Of a stretch of DNA of 64,000 nucleotides, positions 9,201 through 16,948 are shown piece by piece (position 1 is the first letter of the stretch; each line of letters opens with the position of its first letter). The notes under the pieces were generated by a model. It did not search any database, was not told the DNA's origin, and saw nothing but the letters and a program-made list of their open reading frames with translations. This DNA comes from Bacteroidetes bacterium MedPE-SWsnd-G2 (GTDB lineage Bacteria; Bacteroidota; Bacteroidia; Flavobacteriales; Flavobacteriaceae), in NCBI GenBank assembly GCA_001874335.1, contig MPDE01000003.1, forward strand, positions 62,001-126,000, in the 5' to 3' direction. Position numbers and translations under genes: made by a program.

Positions 9201-9636
9201 AAATGCAGATGATATCAAAAAATTTGAGAAAAACGGGGGCTTAGATGTTGCAATTGGTCAAAAAAATATTACTTTAGAACTCAATGATGTGGAGATTACA
9301 TCGCAAGATATTGAAGGTTGGTTAGTTGCTAACGATGGGGCATTAACAGTGGCATTAGACGTTACTATTAATGAAAATTTACGAAACGAAGGAATTGCTC
9401 GTGAACTTGTAAATAGAATTCAAAACTTGCGTAAAGATTCTGGGTTTGAAGTAACAGACAGAATTTTAGTAACTCTGCAACATAATGATAATATGGTTTC
9501 AGCTATTGATGGATTTAAATCTTATATAATGGCAGAAACGTTATCAGACGACCTTGAAACTATTGATAACCTAGACAATGGTACAGATATTGCATTTGAC
9601 GATATAAATACCAAATTGTCAATCAAAAAAAATTAA
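6232..9636 (+). CDS. ileS: Isoleucyl-tRNA synthetase, eukaryote-like (IleRS2) type with GXHH signature
   Basis: IleRS charges tRNA-Ile and edits valine. The 1134-residue length and sequence fit the eukaryote-like class (IleRS2). The class I signature is in GPPSANGLPGVHH (residues 48-60): the HXGH positions read G57-V58-H59-H60, that is, GXHH. The second signature is KMSKR (682-686). The editing domain (roughly 190-400) contains the WTTTPWTLPSNTAL segment and GTGIVHTAPTFGADD. The C-terminal anticodon-binding region (about 770-1130) contains DRWILSELNTL. The next gene follows after four bases. A TAATTTCG sequence at 6200-6207 is a near-match to the promoter consensus. Confidence 0.97.
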   Translation: MSTKFTEYKGLNLPNVASEMLGYWEANSIFEKSVETREGQKPFVFFEGPPSANGLPGVHHVLARAIKDIFPRYKTMKGFQVKRKAGWDTHGLPIELGVEKELGITKEDIGKTISVEDYNAACRKAVMRYTDVWNDLTQKMGYWVNMDDPYITYEPKYMESVWWLLKEIYNKSLLYKGYTIQPYSPKAGTGLSSHELNQPGTYQDVTDTTVVAQFKANANTLPEFLQNEGDVHFLAWTTTPWTLPSNTALTVGPKIDYVLVKTFNQYTFEPINVVLGKPLVAKQFSGKFVAVENAEGLETYSAGDKKIPYYVVKAFKGKDLVDITYEQLLPYALPNDNPENAFRIISGDFVTTEDGTGIVHTAPTFGADDAMVAKQAKPEVPPMLVKDENDNLVPLVNLQGKFRPEMAEFAGKYVKNEYYADDEVPDKSVDVELAIKLKEENKAFKVEKYKHSYPNCWRTDKPILYYPLDSWFIKVTDVKDRMHELNTTINWKPKSTGEGRFGNWLANANDWNLSRSRYWGIPLPIWRTEDRKEEICIGSVEELKAEMAKAVEAGVMSEDIFADFEVGNNSEENYAKLDLHKNIVDAIVLVSDSGQPMKRESDLIDVWFDSGSMPYAQWHYPFENKELIDENKTFPADFIAEGVDQTRGWFYTLHAIGTMVFDSVAYKNVVSNGLVLDKNGQKMSKRLGNATDPFETLETYGADATRWYMISNANPWDNLKFDLEGIEEVKRKFFGTLYNTYNFFALYTNLDGFKYAEDEIEISQRPEIDRWILSELNTLVKKVDEFYAAYEPTKAARAISDFTQDYLSNWYVRLCRRRFWKGEYEADKISAYQTLYTCMETIAKLGAPIAPFFMDKLYLDLNKVTGKETFESVHLANFPVYNASLVDKTLERKMENAQTISSLVLSLRAKEMIKVRQPLQKIMIPVDSEQQKEEIEAVSGLIKHEVNVKEIELLHDASDILVKQIKPNFKVLGPRFGKDMKAVAQSIRELNADDIKKFEKNGGLDVAIGQKNITLELNDVEITSQDIEGWLVANDGALTVALDVTINENLRNEGIARELVNRIQNLRKDSGFEVTDRILVTLQHNDNMVSAIDGFKSYIMAETLSDDLETIDNLDNGTDIAFDDINTKLSIKKN

Positions 9637-9640
9637 CACT

Positions 9641-10024
9641 ATGGCTACAGATACTAAAGTAAGATACTCTGATGCTCACCTAGATGAGTTTAAAGTGCTT
9701 ATCCTAGAAAAAATGGAAAAAGCAGAACGTGATTTAGAGCTTATTAAAAGTGCCTACATGAATAATTTCACTAATGGTACTGACGATACATCTCCTACCT
9801 TTAAGGCTTTTGAAGAAGGTAGTGCAACGATGAGTAAAGAAGCAAATTCGCAATTAGCTATTCGTCAAGAGAAGTTCATTAGAGATTTAAAAAATGCTTT
9901 AATTCGAATCGAAAATAAAACGTATGGCATTTGCAGAGTAACTGGAAAATTAATCAATAAAGAACGATTAAAATTAGTGCCTCATGCTACTTTAAGTATT
10001 GAAGCGAAGAATATGCAAAAATAA
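9641..10024 (+). CDS. TraR/DksA family protein lacking the zinc-binding cysteine set
   Basis: The 127 residues have a helical N-terminal half and the DksA-like C-terminal block around ALIRIENKTYGICRVTGKLI (86-105) followed by ERLKLVPHATLSIEAK. DksA-type proteins bind the RNA polymerase secondary channel and modulate initiation. Here only one cysteine exists in the protein (Cys98); the CxxC-x17-CxxC zinc site is absent. This form is usual in flavobacteria as far as I recall and resembles zinc-independent DksA paralogues. It starts four bases after ileS and is followed by a terminator, so it is the last gene of the ileS unit. Confidence 0.88.
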   Translation: MATDTKVRYSDAHLDEFKVLILEKMEKAERDLELIKSAYMNNFTNGTDDTSPTFKAFEEGSATMSKEANSQLAIRQEKFIRDLKNALIRIENKTYGICRVTGKLINKERLKLVPHATLSIEAKNMQK

Positions 10025-10040
10025 AATTGAAAAATTTAGT

Positions 10041-10070
10041 AAAACGCTCTGGTTCTCCAGGGCGTTTTAT
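10041..10070 (+). terminator. Intrinsic terminator after the DksA-like gene
   Basis: A 12-bp stem (10041-10052 with 10057-10068, one T-G wobble) with a TTCT loop, ending in TTTTAT, lies 16 bases after the stop. Confidence 0.75.
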
Positions 10071-10107
10071 GTTTTAATAAGTTATTTTAGTTCGAAAGTA
10101 TTGGTTT

Positions 10108-10770
10108 ATGACTCCTAAGAAAACATTAATATTTGTGGTGCTTATTTTGCTAATTGATCAAATTAGTAAGATTTATGTAAAAACTCATTTTGAGTTACAT
10201 GAGCGCGTTGAAGTGTATTCTTGGTTTCAAATTGCTTTTGTAGAGAATGATGGTATGGCCTGGGGTACTAAAATCAGTGATTTTATTTCTATTATTTCAG
10301 ATCGTACTGCTAAACTGTGTTTAACCTTGTTTAGGATTTTTGCTGTTGCCGGAATTGGATATTGGCTTTATAAATCGGTTAAAAAAAATGGAAGCATAGC
10401 ATTGATTGTCGCAGTTTCATTAATATTTGCAGGTGCTCTGGGTAATATAATTGATTCCGTTTTTTATGGCGTCTTCTTTGAAGATAGTTACGGGAAGGTA
10501 GCTCAGTTTTTACCTGAAGAAGGTGGTTATGATGCCTTATTTCATGGTAAAGTAGTGGATATGCTATATTTCCCAATATGGGAAGGAACACTTCCTAATT
10601 GGATTCCAATATACGGCGGAAATACAGCTTCTTTCTTTGACCCAGTATTTAATATTGCTGACATGGCAATTAGTACTGGTGTTGGTATATTAATTGTTTT
10701 TAATGGTAAAGTATTTAGTAAATCTGATGAAGCAGATTCAGGAGACTTTCCAATTTCTCAAAACGTATAA
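10108..10770 (+). CDS. lspA: Lipoprotein signal peptidase (signal peptidase II) with a long insertion
   Basis: LspA cleaves lipoprotein signal peptides in the inner membrane before the lipidated cysteine. The 220 residues include four predicted membrane segments, the ENDGMAWG block (46-53), and the two catalytic aspartates in GNIID (Asp116) and FNIADMAIS (Asp185). These aspartates are 69 residues apart, against about 27 in the E. coli enzyme, because of an insertion at roughly 121-175. Such long forms are typical of Bacteroidota. The window encodes many lipoprotein substrates. Its last 13 bases overlap the end of the convergent cyclo-ligase gene. Confidence 0.95.
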   Translation: MTPKKTLIFVVLILLIDQISKIYVKTHFELHERVEVYSWFQIAFVENDGMAWGTKISDFISIISDRTAKLCLTLFRIFAVAGIGYWLYKSVKKNGSIALIVAVSLIFAGALGNIIDSVFYGVFFEDSYGKVAQFLPEEGGYDALFHGKVVDMLYFPIWEGTLPNWIPIYGGNTASFFDPVFNIADMAISTGVGILIVFNGKVFSKSDEADSGDFPISQNV

Positions 10771-11324
10771 GTTTTGTTAGGTGTAATGCAATAGTCTAAA
10801 CCAATATCAGTGGTCTCAGACGGTATATCTTGGTTTTCAGGTTCAAAAAAAGAAACCCCAATTTTAATTGTGTTTGGTTGGCACTCATTTAAAAACCGAT
10901 CGTAAAATCCTTTTCCATAGCCAATTCTATTTCCTTTTTTATCAAACACTAGAAGTGGTATAAATACAACTTCAATAGCATCTGCTCCTATTTTTATGCC
11001 GTCTTGAGGTTCAGGAATATTGTATTTGTTTTTTCTAATCACCGTATTGTCTGTTAGCAGATAGTGAGTGAGTGAATAATCTTCAAAATTGCTTTTAGAG
11101 ACGATGATGTTTTTGTCTTTACCTGATAGAATATTTAATAAATAATCTGAGTTCACTTCTTTTTGCTCTTCAATGCTTAAAAACAAATGATAATTAGTTT
11201 TATCCCAAATTGGTAATTGTAATGCCAAATTCGCTATTTCAATACTTCGGTCTTCAATGGTATCAACGCTTAATTGAGATCTTAGTTGTTTGTATTTGGT
11301 TCTTAATTGGGGTTTGGAAACCAT
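10758..11324 (-). CDS. 5-formyltetrahydrofolate cyclo-ligase
   Basis: This enzyme (MTHFS, YgfA type) converts 5-formyl-THF to 5,10-methenyl-THF with ATP. The 188-residue protein has the N-terminal basic helix typical of the family (KPQLRTKYKQLRSQL) and the diagnostic C-terminal block GNRIGYGKGFYDRFL (about 131-145) that binds ATP phosphates. It is tail-to-tail with lspA, overlapping by 13 bases, and its start is divergent from uvrC. Confidence 0.93.
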   Translation of the reverse strand: MVSKPQLRTKYKQLRSQLSVDTIEDRSIEIANLALQLPIWDKTNYHLFLSIEEQKEVNSDYLLNILSGKDKNIIVSKSNFEDYSLTHYLLTDNTVIRKNKYNIPEPQDGIKIGADAIEVVFIPLLVFDKKGNRIGYGKGFYDRFLNECQPNTIKIGVSFFEPENQDIPSETTDIGLDYCITPNKTYTF

Positions 11325-11404
11325 ATTTTGTTAAATCATCGTTATAAAACAAAAATACATGCTCTAAAACGGTTTTCCTATTTTATTTATAGTCCTAATA
11401 TCTA

Positions 11405-11412
11405 TAACTTTG
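11405..11412 (+). promoter_or_regulatory. Candidate -7 element immediately before uvrC
   Basis: TAACTTTG matches TAnnTTTG and ends five bases before the chosen uvrC ATG at 11418. It supports that start over an upstream in-frame ATG at 11307 and predicts a leaderless or nearly leaderless transcript. No good -33 box is seen. Confidence 0.4.
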
Positions 11413-11417
11413 AGTGC

Positions 11418-13211
11418 ATGGATCAACCAAATTTAGCACTACAAATTAAAACTTTACCACATCAACCTGGTGTTTACCAATATTTTGATGCGACAGATAC
11501 TATAATTTATGTGGGTAAAGCTAAAGATTTAAAAAAACGGGTTAGCTCATATTTTAATAAACAACACGATTACGGAAAGACTAAAGTGTTGGTTAAAAAA
11601 ATAGCCTATTTAAAACATATTGTAGTTGCCACAGAAACTGATGCTCTATTATTGGAAAATAATTTAATTAAAAAGCATCAGCCAAGGTATAATGTATTGC
11701 TTAAGGATGATAAATCGTATCCTTGGATTTGCATAAAAAAAGAACGTTTTCCTCGAGTTTTTCCAACGCGTAGAATGATAAAAGATGGGTCTGAGTATTT
11801 TGGACCTTATACCAGTATGAAAACGGTTTCTACGCTTTTAGATTTAATAAAAGGCTTGTTTAAACTAAGAACATGTAATTATGATTTATCACAATCTAAA
11901 ATAGATGCGCATAAATATAAAGTGTGTTTAGAATACCATCTTGGAAATTGTTTAGGGCCTTGTGAAGGATACCAAACTGAAGAGAGTTACCAAGAAAGTG
12001 TTATAGCAATTAGAGAAATATTAAAGGGAAATTTCAAAGATTCACTTTCAGGATTTAAATCCCAAATGAAATCTCTTGCTTCCGATTTGCAGTTTGAAGA
12101 GGCTCAACTTATAAAAGAGAAAATTGAGATTCTGGAAAACTATCAGGCTAAATCTACCATCGTAAACCCTAAGATTAGTAATGTAGATGTGTTTTCAATT
12201 ATTAGTGATGAATCCTACGCTTACGTTAACTTTTTACAGTTGAGTTATGGCTCGATTATAAGATCTCACACCATGGAGATTAAAAAGAAACTGCAAGAAT
12301 CTGATGCCGAATTGTTGCAATTGGCGATTACTGAAATCCGACAGCGATTTAATTCATTGTCAAAAGAAATTTACGTTCCTTTTAAGGTGAATATGGGTAA
12401 TGAAATTAAAGTTTCGGTACCGCAGTTGGGAGATAAAAAACGTATTGTCGAATTGTCTCTTAGAAACGCCAAGTATTTTAGAATGGATAGGTTTAAGCAG
12501 GAGAAAATTACAGATCCAGAACGGCATTCTAATAGAATTATGGCTCAAATGAAAGCCGATTTGTTGCTCTCTGAAGAGCCCAGGCATATTGAATGTTTTG
12601 ATAACTCTAATATTCAAGGTACAAATCCCGTTGCAGCCTGTGTGGTGTTTAAAAACGGGAAGCCAAGTAAAAAAGATTACAGACATTTTAATATAAAAAC
12701 TGTTGAAGGTCCCGATGATTTTGCATCGATGGAAGAGGTGGTTTATAGAAGGTATAAAAGATTGTTAAACGAGGAATCACCATTACCTCAATTAGTAATT
12801 ATTGATGGGGGTAAAGGGCAGTTGTCTTCGGCATTAAAAAGTATCGATGCTCTTAACCTGAGATCTACAATAACTGTTATCGGAATAGCAAAACGATTGG
12901 AAGAATTGTTTTATCCAGACGACCCAGTGCCATTGTATTTGGATAAGAAAAGTGAAACACTTAAAATTATTCAACAATTACGAAATGAAGCGCATCGATT
13001 TGGTATAGAACATCACAGAAATAGAAGAAGTAAAAATGCTTTGGTTTCCGAATTGGAAACAATACCGGGAATAGGTGAAAAATCTGTTGTAGATTTAATG
13101 AAAACTTTTAAAACGGTTAAAAAAGTATCTCAGGCAAGTTTGTCGGAGTTACAAGATGTTGTTGGGCTAAAAAGAGCTCAAATAATCACGACTTATTATT
13201 CGAAAAAATGA
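11418..13211 (+). CDS. uvrC: Excinuclease ABC subunit C
   Basis: UvrC makes the dual incisions of nucleotide excision repair. The 597 residues show an N-terminal GIY-YIG nuclease domain (PGVYQYFD ... IIYVGKAKDLKKRVSSYF), a cysteine-bearing linker (CLEYHLGNCLGPCEGY), a UVR helical hairpin (LQFEEAQLIKEKIEILENY), the RNase-H-like second nuclease (ECFDNSNIQGTNPVAACVVF, and VIIDGGKGQL) and C-terminal helix-hairpin-helix repeats (LETIPGIGEKSVVDLM). I placed the start at 11418 because the 37 codons upstream do not look like UvrC and because of the adjoining promoter element. The stop overlaps the next ATG by four bases. Confidence 0.96.
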   Translation: MDQPNLALQIKTLPHQPGVYQYFDATDTIIYVGKAKDLKKRVSSYFNKQHDYGKTKVLVKKIAYLKHIVVATETDALLLENNLIKKHQPRYNVLLKDDKSYPWICIKKERFPRVFPTRRMIKDGSEYFGPYTSMKTVSTLLDLIKGLFKLRTCNYDLSQSKIDAHKYKVCLEYHLGNCLGPCEGYQTEESYQESVIAIREILKGNFKDSLSGFKSQMKSLASDLQFEEAQLIKEKIEILENYQAKSTIVNPKISNVDVFSIISDESYAYVNFLQLSYGSIIRSHTMEIKKKLQESDAELLQLAITEIRQRFNSLSKEIYVPFKVNMGNEIKVSVPQLGDKKRIVELSLRNAKYFRMDRFKQEKITDPERHSNRIMAQMKADLLLSEEPRHIECFDNSNIQGTNPVAACVVFKNGKPSKKDYRHFNIKTVEGPDDFASMEEVVYRRYKRLLNEESPLPQLVIIDGGKGQLSSALKSIDALNLRSTITVIGIAKRLEELFYPDDPVPLYLDKKSETLKIIQQLRNEAHRFGIEHHRNRRSKNALVSELETIPGIGEKSVVDLMKTFKTVKKVSQASLSELQDVVGLKRAQIITTYYSKK

Positions 13212-15451
13212 GAAGATTAATTGCTATTACATGTTTGTTTCTTTCCTTCATATCCATGCAAGGGCAGACTTTTGATAGCGATTATAATGATAAAAAAGTG
13301 GGGCTGGTTTTGAGTGGAGGTGGGGCTAAAGGGTTTGCGCATATTGGTGTTTTAAAGGTTATTGATAGTTTAAACATTAAAATAGATTATATAGCTGGTA
13401 CAAGTATGGGTGCTGTTGTTGGCTCTTTATACGCAAGCGGGTATTCTGCTCGTCAATTAGATTCTATTTTTAATAGTCAAAATTTTGATCAGGTCATAAA
13501 TGATTATCTGCCTCGGAAGGCAAAAACGTTTTATGAAAAGGATAATTCAGAAAAATATGCCCTTTCATTACCGTTTGATAAGTTTAAATTATCACTACCT
13601 AAGTCTTTATCTCGTGGTCAGAATATCTATAATTTGCTTTCAAAATTGACGCTTCATGTTTCAGAAGTAGAAGAATTTGAGAATTTACCAATTCCTTTTT
13701 TCTGTATTGCTACCGATATTGAAACAGGTAAAGAGGTGATGTTAGATTCGGGTAATTTACCTCAAATGGTAAAAGCGAGTTCTTCTTTTCCTTCACTGTT
13801 TTCTCCAGTTAATGTCAATGATAGGTTGTTAGTTGACGGTGGTGTGACAAATAATTATCCAATCCAAGAGTTAAAGGATAAGGGTATGGAAGTGATTATA
13901 GGAGTGGATGTTCAAGATAGTTTAGTGGATAGAAATAAAATGAAATCTGCAACAGATATACTTCTTCAAGTGAGCAATCTGCCGACTATAAATGCTATGG
14001 TCGAAAAATCAAAGGCAACAGATATTTATATCAAACCAGATATAAAAGGGTTTACAGTAATGTCATTTAGTAAAGGGCGTCAAATTATTGATAATGGGGA
14101 GCAAGCGGGGCGATTAAAGGCAAAGGAGTTGGATTTACTCCCAAAAAGAAAAGAGTCTTGGGAGAGTAATGTGAAAATTGTTAGCATGGATTCTATCCCA
14201 ATAAACAATATTTATTTAAGCGGTAACTCAAGATACAGTCGTTCATATATTTTAGGGAAATTAAAAATAAAGAGCAATCAGATCACTAAGTATTCTGATT
14301 TTAATGATGGGGTGAACAATTTAGTAGCCACAAACAACTTCGATTCCTTTGATTATTATTTTAAAAGATCAGACGAATCAATAGGTTATGATCTCTATGC
14401 AAATTTGACTGAAAGTGAGAATAGTATGTTCGTGAAATTAGCATTGCATTACGATAATCTTTATAAAACAGGCTTGCTTTCTAACTTTACCAAAAAGCAT
14501 CTTCTTTTTGGTAATGATGTATTGTCAATAGACTTTATACTTGGAGATAATGTGAGGTATAATTTAGATTATTTTATTGATAAAGGTTTTTATTGGAGTA
14601 TTGGGCTGACATCACGATTCAATCAGTTTAATAGAAATATTCCCGTAACTATAGCAGAAAGTGCCTTGTCTACTTCTTTTGATCTTTCTGGAGTAAACAA
14701 GTTAGAAGTAGATTATGAAGATTTTACAAATCAAATTTATGTGCAAACCCTATTTACAAAGAGTCTTGCCTTAAGATTGGGGTTTGAGCATAAACATCTT
14801 AAGTTTAAGACCGAAACGCTTACAGTAAATCCCGATGATGAAGATTTTGTTTTTGAAAATAGCAATTATTTAAGCTTCTACGGTTCTTTGATTTTGGATA
14901 ATTTTGATGATAAATTTTTTCCAACATCGGGCTGGTATTTTAAAGGTGATTTCAATCTTTATGTTTACGGCAGTGATTTTAATACTGAATTCGAAGAATT
15001 TTCTCTAGCAAAGGCAGATGTAGGGTTTGCTTTTCGTATTGGAAATAAAGTAAGTTCAAAAATAAGTACCCAAGGCGGATTTAAAATAGGCGATAAATCA
15101 ACAAGAACTTTAGATTTTGCACTTGGTGGTGATAACATTAATCTTATCAACAACATTGAAACTTTTTACGGTTACGACTATTTGTCTTTAATCGCTAATA
15201 GTTTTGTAAAATCGGAGTTAGCCTTAAGTTATGAGCCAGTAAAAGGTCATTTTTTAACAGGTTATGCCAACATTGCTAATGTCGAAGATGATATGTTCGA
15301 AACAGGAGATTGGGCAAATTGGGCAGATTATACAGGTTTTGGATTGGGCTACAATTACGTTACTTTCATTGGACCTTTGGGGGTGGTTTATTCTTATTCA
15401 CCTGAAGTAAAGAAAAGCTTTTGGAATTTTAATTTGGGCTTTAGATTCTAA
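13208..15451 (+). CDS. Patatin-like phospholipase fused to a POTRA and outer-membrane beta-barrel
   Basis: The 747-residue protein has a signal peptide (cleavage near MQGQT), a patatin domain (about 30-315) with the oxyanion glycine motif SGGGAKG (36-42), nucleophile Ser66 in GTSMG, and catalytic Asp210 in VDGG, then a POTRA-like segment (about 330-400, NNIYLSGNSRYSRSYILGKL) and a C-terminal BamA/TamA-type barrel ending in FNLGFRF with a terminal Phe. This order is that of PlpD-type (type Vd) proteins, in which the lipase is carried to the surface by its own barrel. All catalytic residues are present. The start overlaps the uvrC stop as ATGA. Surface release of the lipase is inference. Confidence 0.9.
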   Translation: MRRLIAITCLFLSFISMQGQTFDSDYNDKKVGLVLSGGGAKGFAHIGVLKVIDSLNIKIDYIAGTSMGAVVGSLYASGYSARQLDSIFNSQNFDQVINDYLPRKAKTFYEKDNSEKYALSLPFDKFKLSLPKSLSRGQNIYNLLSKLTLHVSEVEEFENLPIPFFCIATDIETGKEVMLDSGNLPQMVKASSSFPSLFSPVNVNDRLLVDGGVTNNYPIQELKDKGMEVIIGVDVQDSLVDRNKMKSATDILLQVSNLPTINAMVEKSKATDIYIKPDIKGFTVMSFSKGRQIIDNGEQAGRLKAKELDLLPKRKESWESNVKIVSMDSIPINNIYLSGNSRYSRSYILGKLKIKSNQITKYSDFNDGVNNLVATNNFDSFDYYFKRSDESIGYDLYANLTESENSMFVKLALHYDNLYKTGLLSNFTKKHLLFGNDVLSIDFILGDNVRYNLDYFIDKGFYWSIGLTSRFNQFNRNIPVTIAESALSTSFDLSGVNKLEVDYEDFTNQIYVQTLFTKSLALRLGFEHKHLKFKTETLTVNPDDEDFVFENSNYLSFYGSLILDNFDDKFFPTSGWYFKGDFNLYVYGSDFNTEFEEFSLAKADVGFAFRIGNKVSSKISTQGGFKIGDKSTRTLDFALGGDNINLINNIETFYGYDYLSLIANSFVKSELALSYEPVKGHFLTGYANIANVEDDMFETGDWANWADYTGFGLGYNYVTFIGPLGVVYSYSPEVKKSFWNFNLGFRF

Positions 15452-15568
15452 CTTTTTTTGCGGTAATATTTGTATTCGATTATTAGTGAATACGAATAAA
15501 GAACATCTTCTAAATTGACAATTTTTAGGACTTAAAAAACCAAATTATTTTACGATATTTGTGCAACT

Positions 15569-15634
15569 ATGACACTTTATTGGACAGGTTTATTACTCCA
15601 TTTACGTTTCCTTATTAAAAGAAACCCAGAATAG
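15569..15634 (+). CDS. Possible 21-residue leader peptide upstream of hmgA
   Basis: An ATG at 15569 opens a 21-codon frame (beginning MTLYWTGLLLHL, ending RNPE) that stops at 15632-15634, inside a structured leader and 91 bases before hmgA. It contains one Tyr, one Trp and one Phe. There is no direct proof of translation, and a frame this short can occur by chance. Confidence 0.25.
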   Translation: MTLYWTGLLLHLRFLIKRNPE

Positions 15635-15680
15635 GTTGGCTTTTAGTTTCTTTCGCACCTCATTACATGTTACATGAGGT
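15618..15680 (+). promoter_or_regulatory. Structured leader upstream of hmgA (two hairpins)
   Basis: The 274-base gap before hmgA holds two perfect inverted repeats: AAAGAAAC (15618-15625) with GTTTCTTT (15646-15653), and ACCTCAT (15657-15663) with ATGAGGT (15674-15680). The second is followed by TATATATTTATT rather than a clean T tract. They could be an attenuator or a cis-regulatory RNA for tyrosine catabolism. No riboswitch class that I know fits. Confidence 0.35.
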
Positions 15681-15725
15681 TATATATTTATTAGTCTAAT
15701 AGTATTTTATTAAAACTATCACTTT

Positions 15726-16883
15726 ATGCCTTTTTACCATAAATTAGGAAAAATTCCACCAAAAAGACATACTCAGTTTAGAAAATCTGATGGTTCACTG
15801 TATTACGAACAATTATTTGGAACCATAGGATTTGACGGTATGTCAACAAATTCATATCATGAACACAGACCAACAATGGTCAAAGCCATTAATGGCCAAT
15901 ATAGCGTTGCGCCAAAAATTGCCAAAGCAAACAATATACAATCTTATAGATTTAGAGGGTTTCAGGTAAAGCCTGAAGCAGATTATCTTAAAAGTAGAAA
16001 AATAGTGTTAACCAATAGTGATTGCAATATCATATTGTCTGCGCCTAAAAATTCTACTACCGAGTATTTTTATAAAAATACAGATGCCGATGAATTAATT
16101 TTTATTCATAAAGGCACTGGGAAATTAAGAACCATGTTGGGGAATCTTGATTTTAAATACGGCGATTATTTGCTCATTCCTAGAGGAATTATCTATAAGT
16201 TAGATTTTGATACAGAAGATAACAGACTTTTTATTGTAGAGTCGTATAGTCCTATTTACACCCCAAAAAGATATAGAAATTGGTTTGGACAATTGTTAGA
16301 GCACTCTCCTTTTTGCGAACGTGATTTACGACAGCCACAAGAGTTAGAGACTCATAACGAACTTGGTGACTTTTTAATTAAAACTAAAAAGCAAGACGAA
16401 ATTATTGATATGGTGTATGCAAGTCATCCCTTTGATGTTGTTGGTTATGATGGGTATAACTATCCGTATGCCTTTTCAATTCATGATTTTGAGCCTATAA
16501 CAGGTAGAATTCACCAACCACCACCAGTACACCAAACATTTGAAACAGATGCATTTGTGATTTGTAGTTTTGTGCCTCGATTATACGATTATCATCCAGA
16601 TGCAATTCCTGCGCCATATAACCACAGCAATATAGATAGTGATGAGGTTTTGTACTATGTTGATGGCGACTTTATGAGTCGAAATGATATAGACGCTGGT
16701 CATATTTCATTACACCCTGCGGGAATACCTCACGGTCCACACCCCGGAGCAGCAGAACGAAGCATTGGTAAAGTTGACACCGAAGAATTGGCCGTAATGG
16801 TAGATACATTTAAGCCGTTAAAAGTAACAGAAGAAGCTATGAAAATAGCAGATGAAGATTATTACAAATCTTGGTTAGAATAA
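15726..16883 (+). CDS. hmgA: Homogentisate 1,2-dioxygenase
   Basis: This Fe(II) enzyme opens the ring of homogentisate to maleylacetoacetate in tyrosine/phenylalanine degradation. The 385-residue cupin-type protein has the family's N-terminal part (YEQLFGTIGFDGMSTNSYH, with the HEHRPT block), the central TGRIHQPPPVHQTF segment, and the iron-site region SLHPAGIPHGPHPG (about 328-341). It lies 65 bases upstream of hppD, which produces its substrate. A structured leader precedes it. The later pathway enzyme fumarylacetoacetase is not in the window. Confidence 0.96.
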   Translation: MPFYHKLGKIPPKRHTQFRKSDGSLYYEQLFGTIGFDGMSTNSYHEHRPTMVKAINGQYSVAPKIAKANNIQSYRFRGFQVKPEADYLKSRKIVLTNSDCNIILSAPKNSTTEYFYKNTDADELIFIHKGTGKLRTMLGNLDFKYGDYLLIPRGIIYKLDFDTEDNRLFIVESYSPIYTPKRYRNWFGQLLEHSPFCERDLRQPQELETHNELGDFLIKTKKQDEIIDMVYASHPFDVVGYDGYNYPYAFSIHDFEPITGRIHQPPPVHQTFETDAFVICSFVPRLYDYHPDAIPAPYNHSNIDSDEVLYYVDGDFMSRNDIDAGHISLHPAGIPHGPHPGAAERSIGKVDTEELAVMVDTFKPLKVTEEAMKIADEDYYKSWLE

Positions 16884-16905
16884 TTAATTAAAAACATTTT
16901 TAGGG

Positions 16906-16927
16906 TTCAATACATAAGCGTATTGAA
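16906..16927 (+). repeat. Perfect inverted repeat between hmgA and hppD
   Basis: TTCAATAC (16906-16913) and GTATTGAA (16920-16927) form an 8-bp stem with a 6-base loop, 21 bases before the hppD ATG. There is no T tract. It could be an operator half-site pair or an intercistronic RNA hairpin. Confidence 0.45.
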
Positions 16928-16948
16928 TTCGTTATTAAGCATATTAAA

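Noticed and set aside
15541-15571. Two-box promoter at GATATTTG before hmgA
   Set aside because: It deviates from TAnnTTTG at the first base and the nearest upstream TTG is about 35 bases away.
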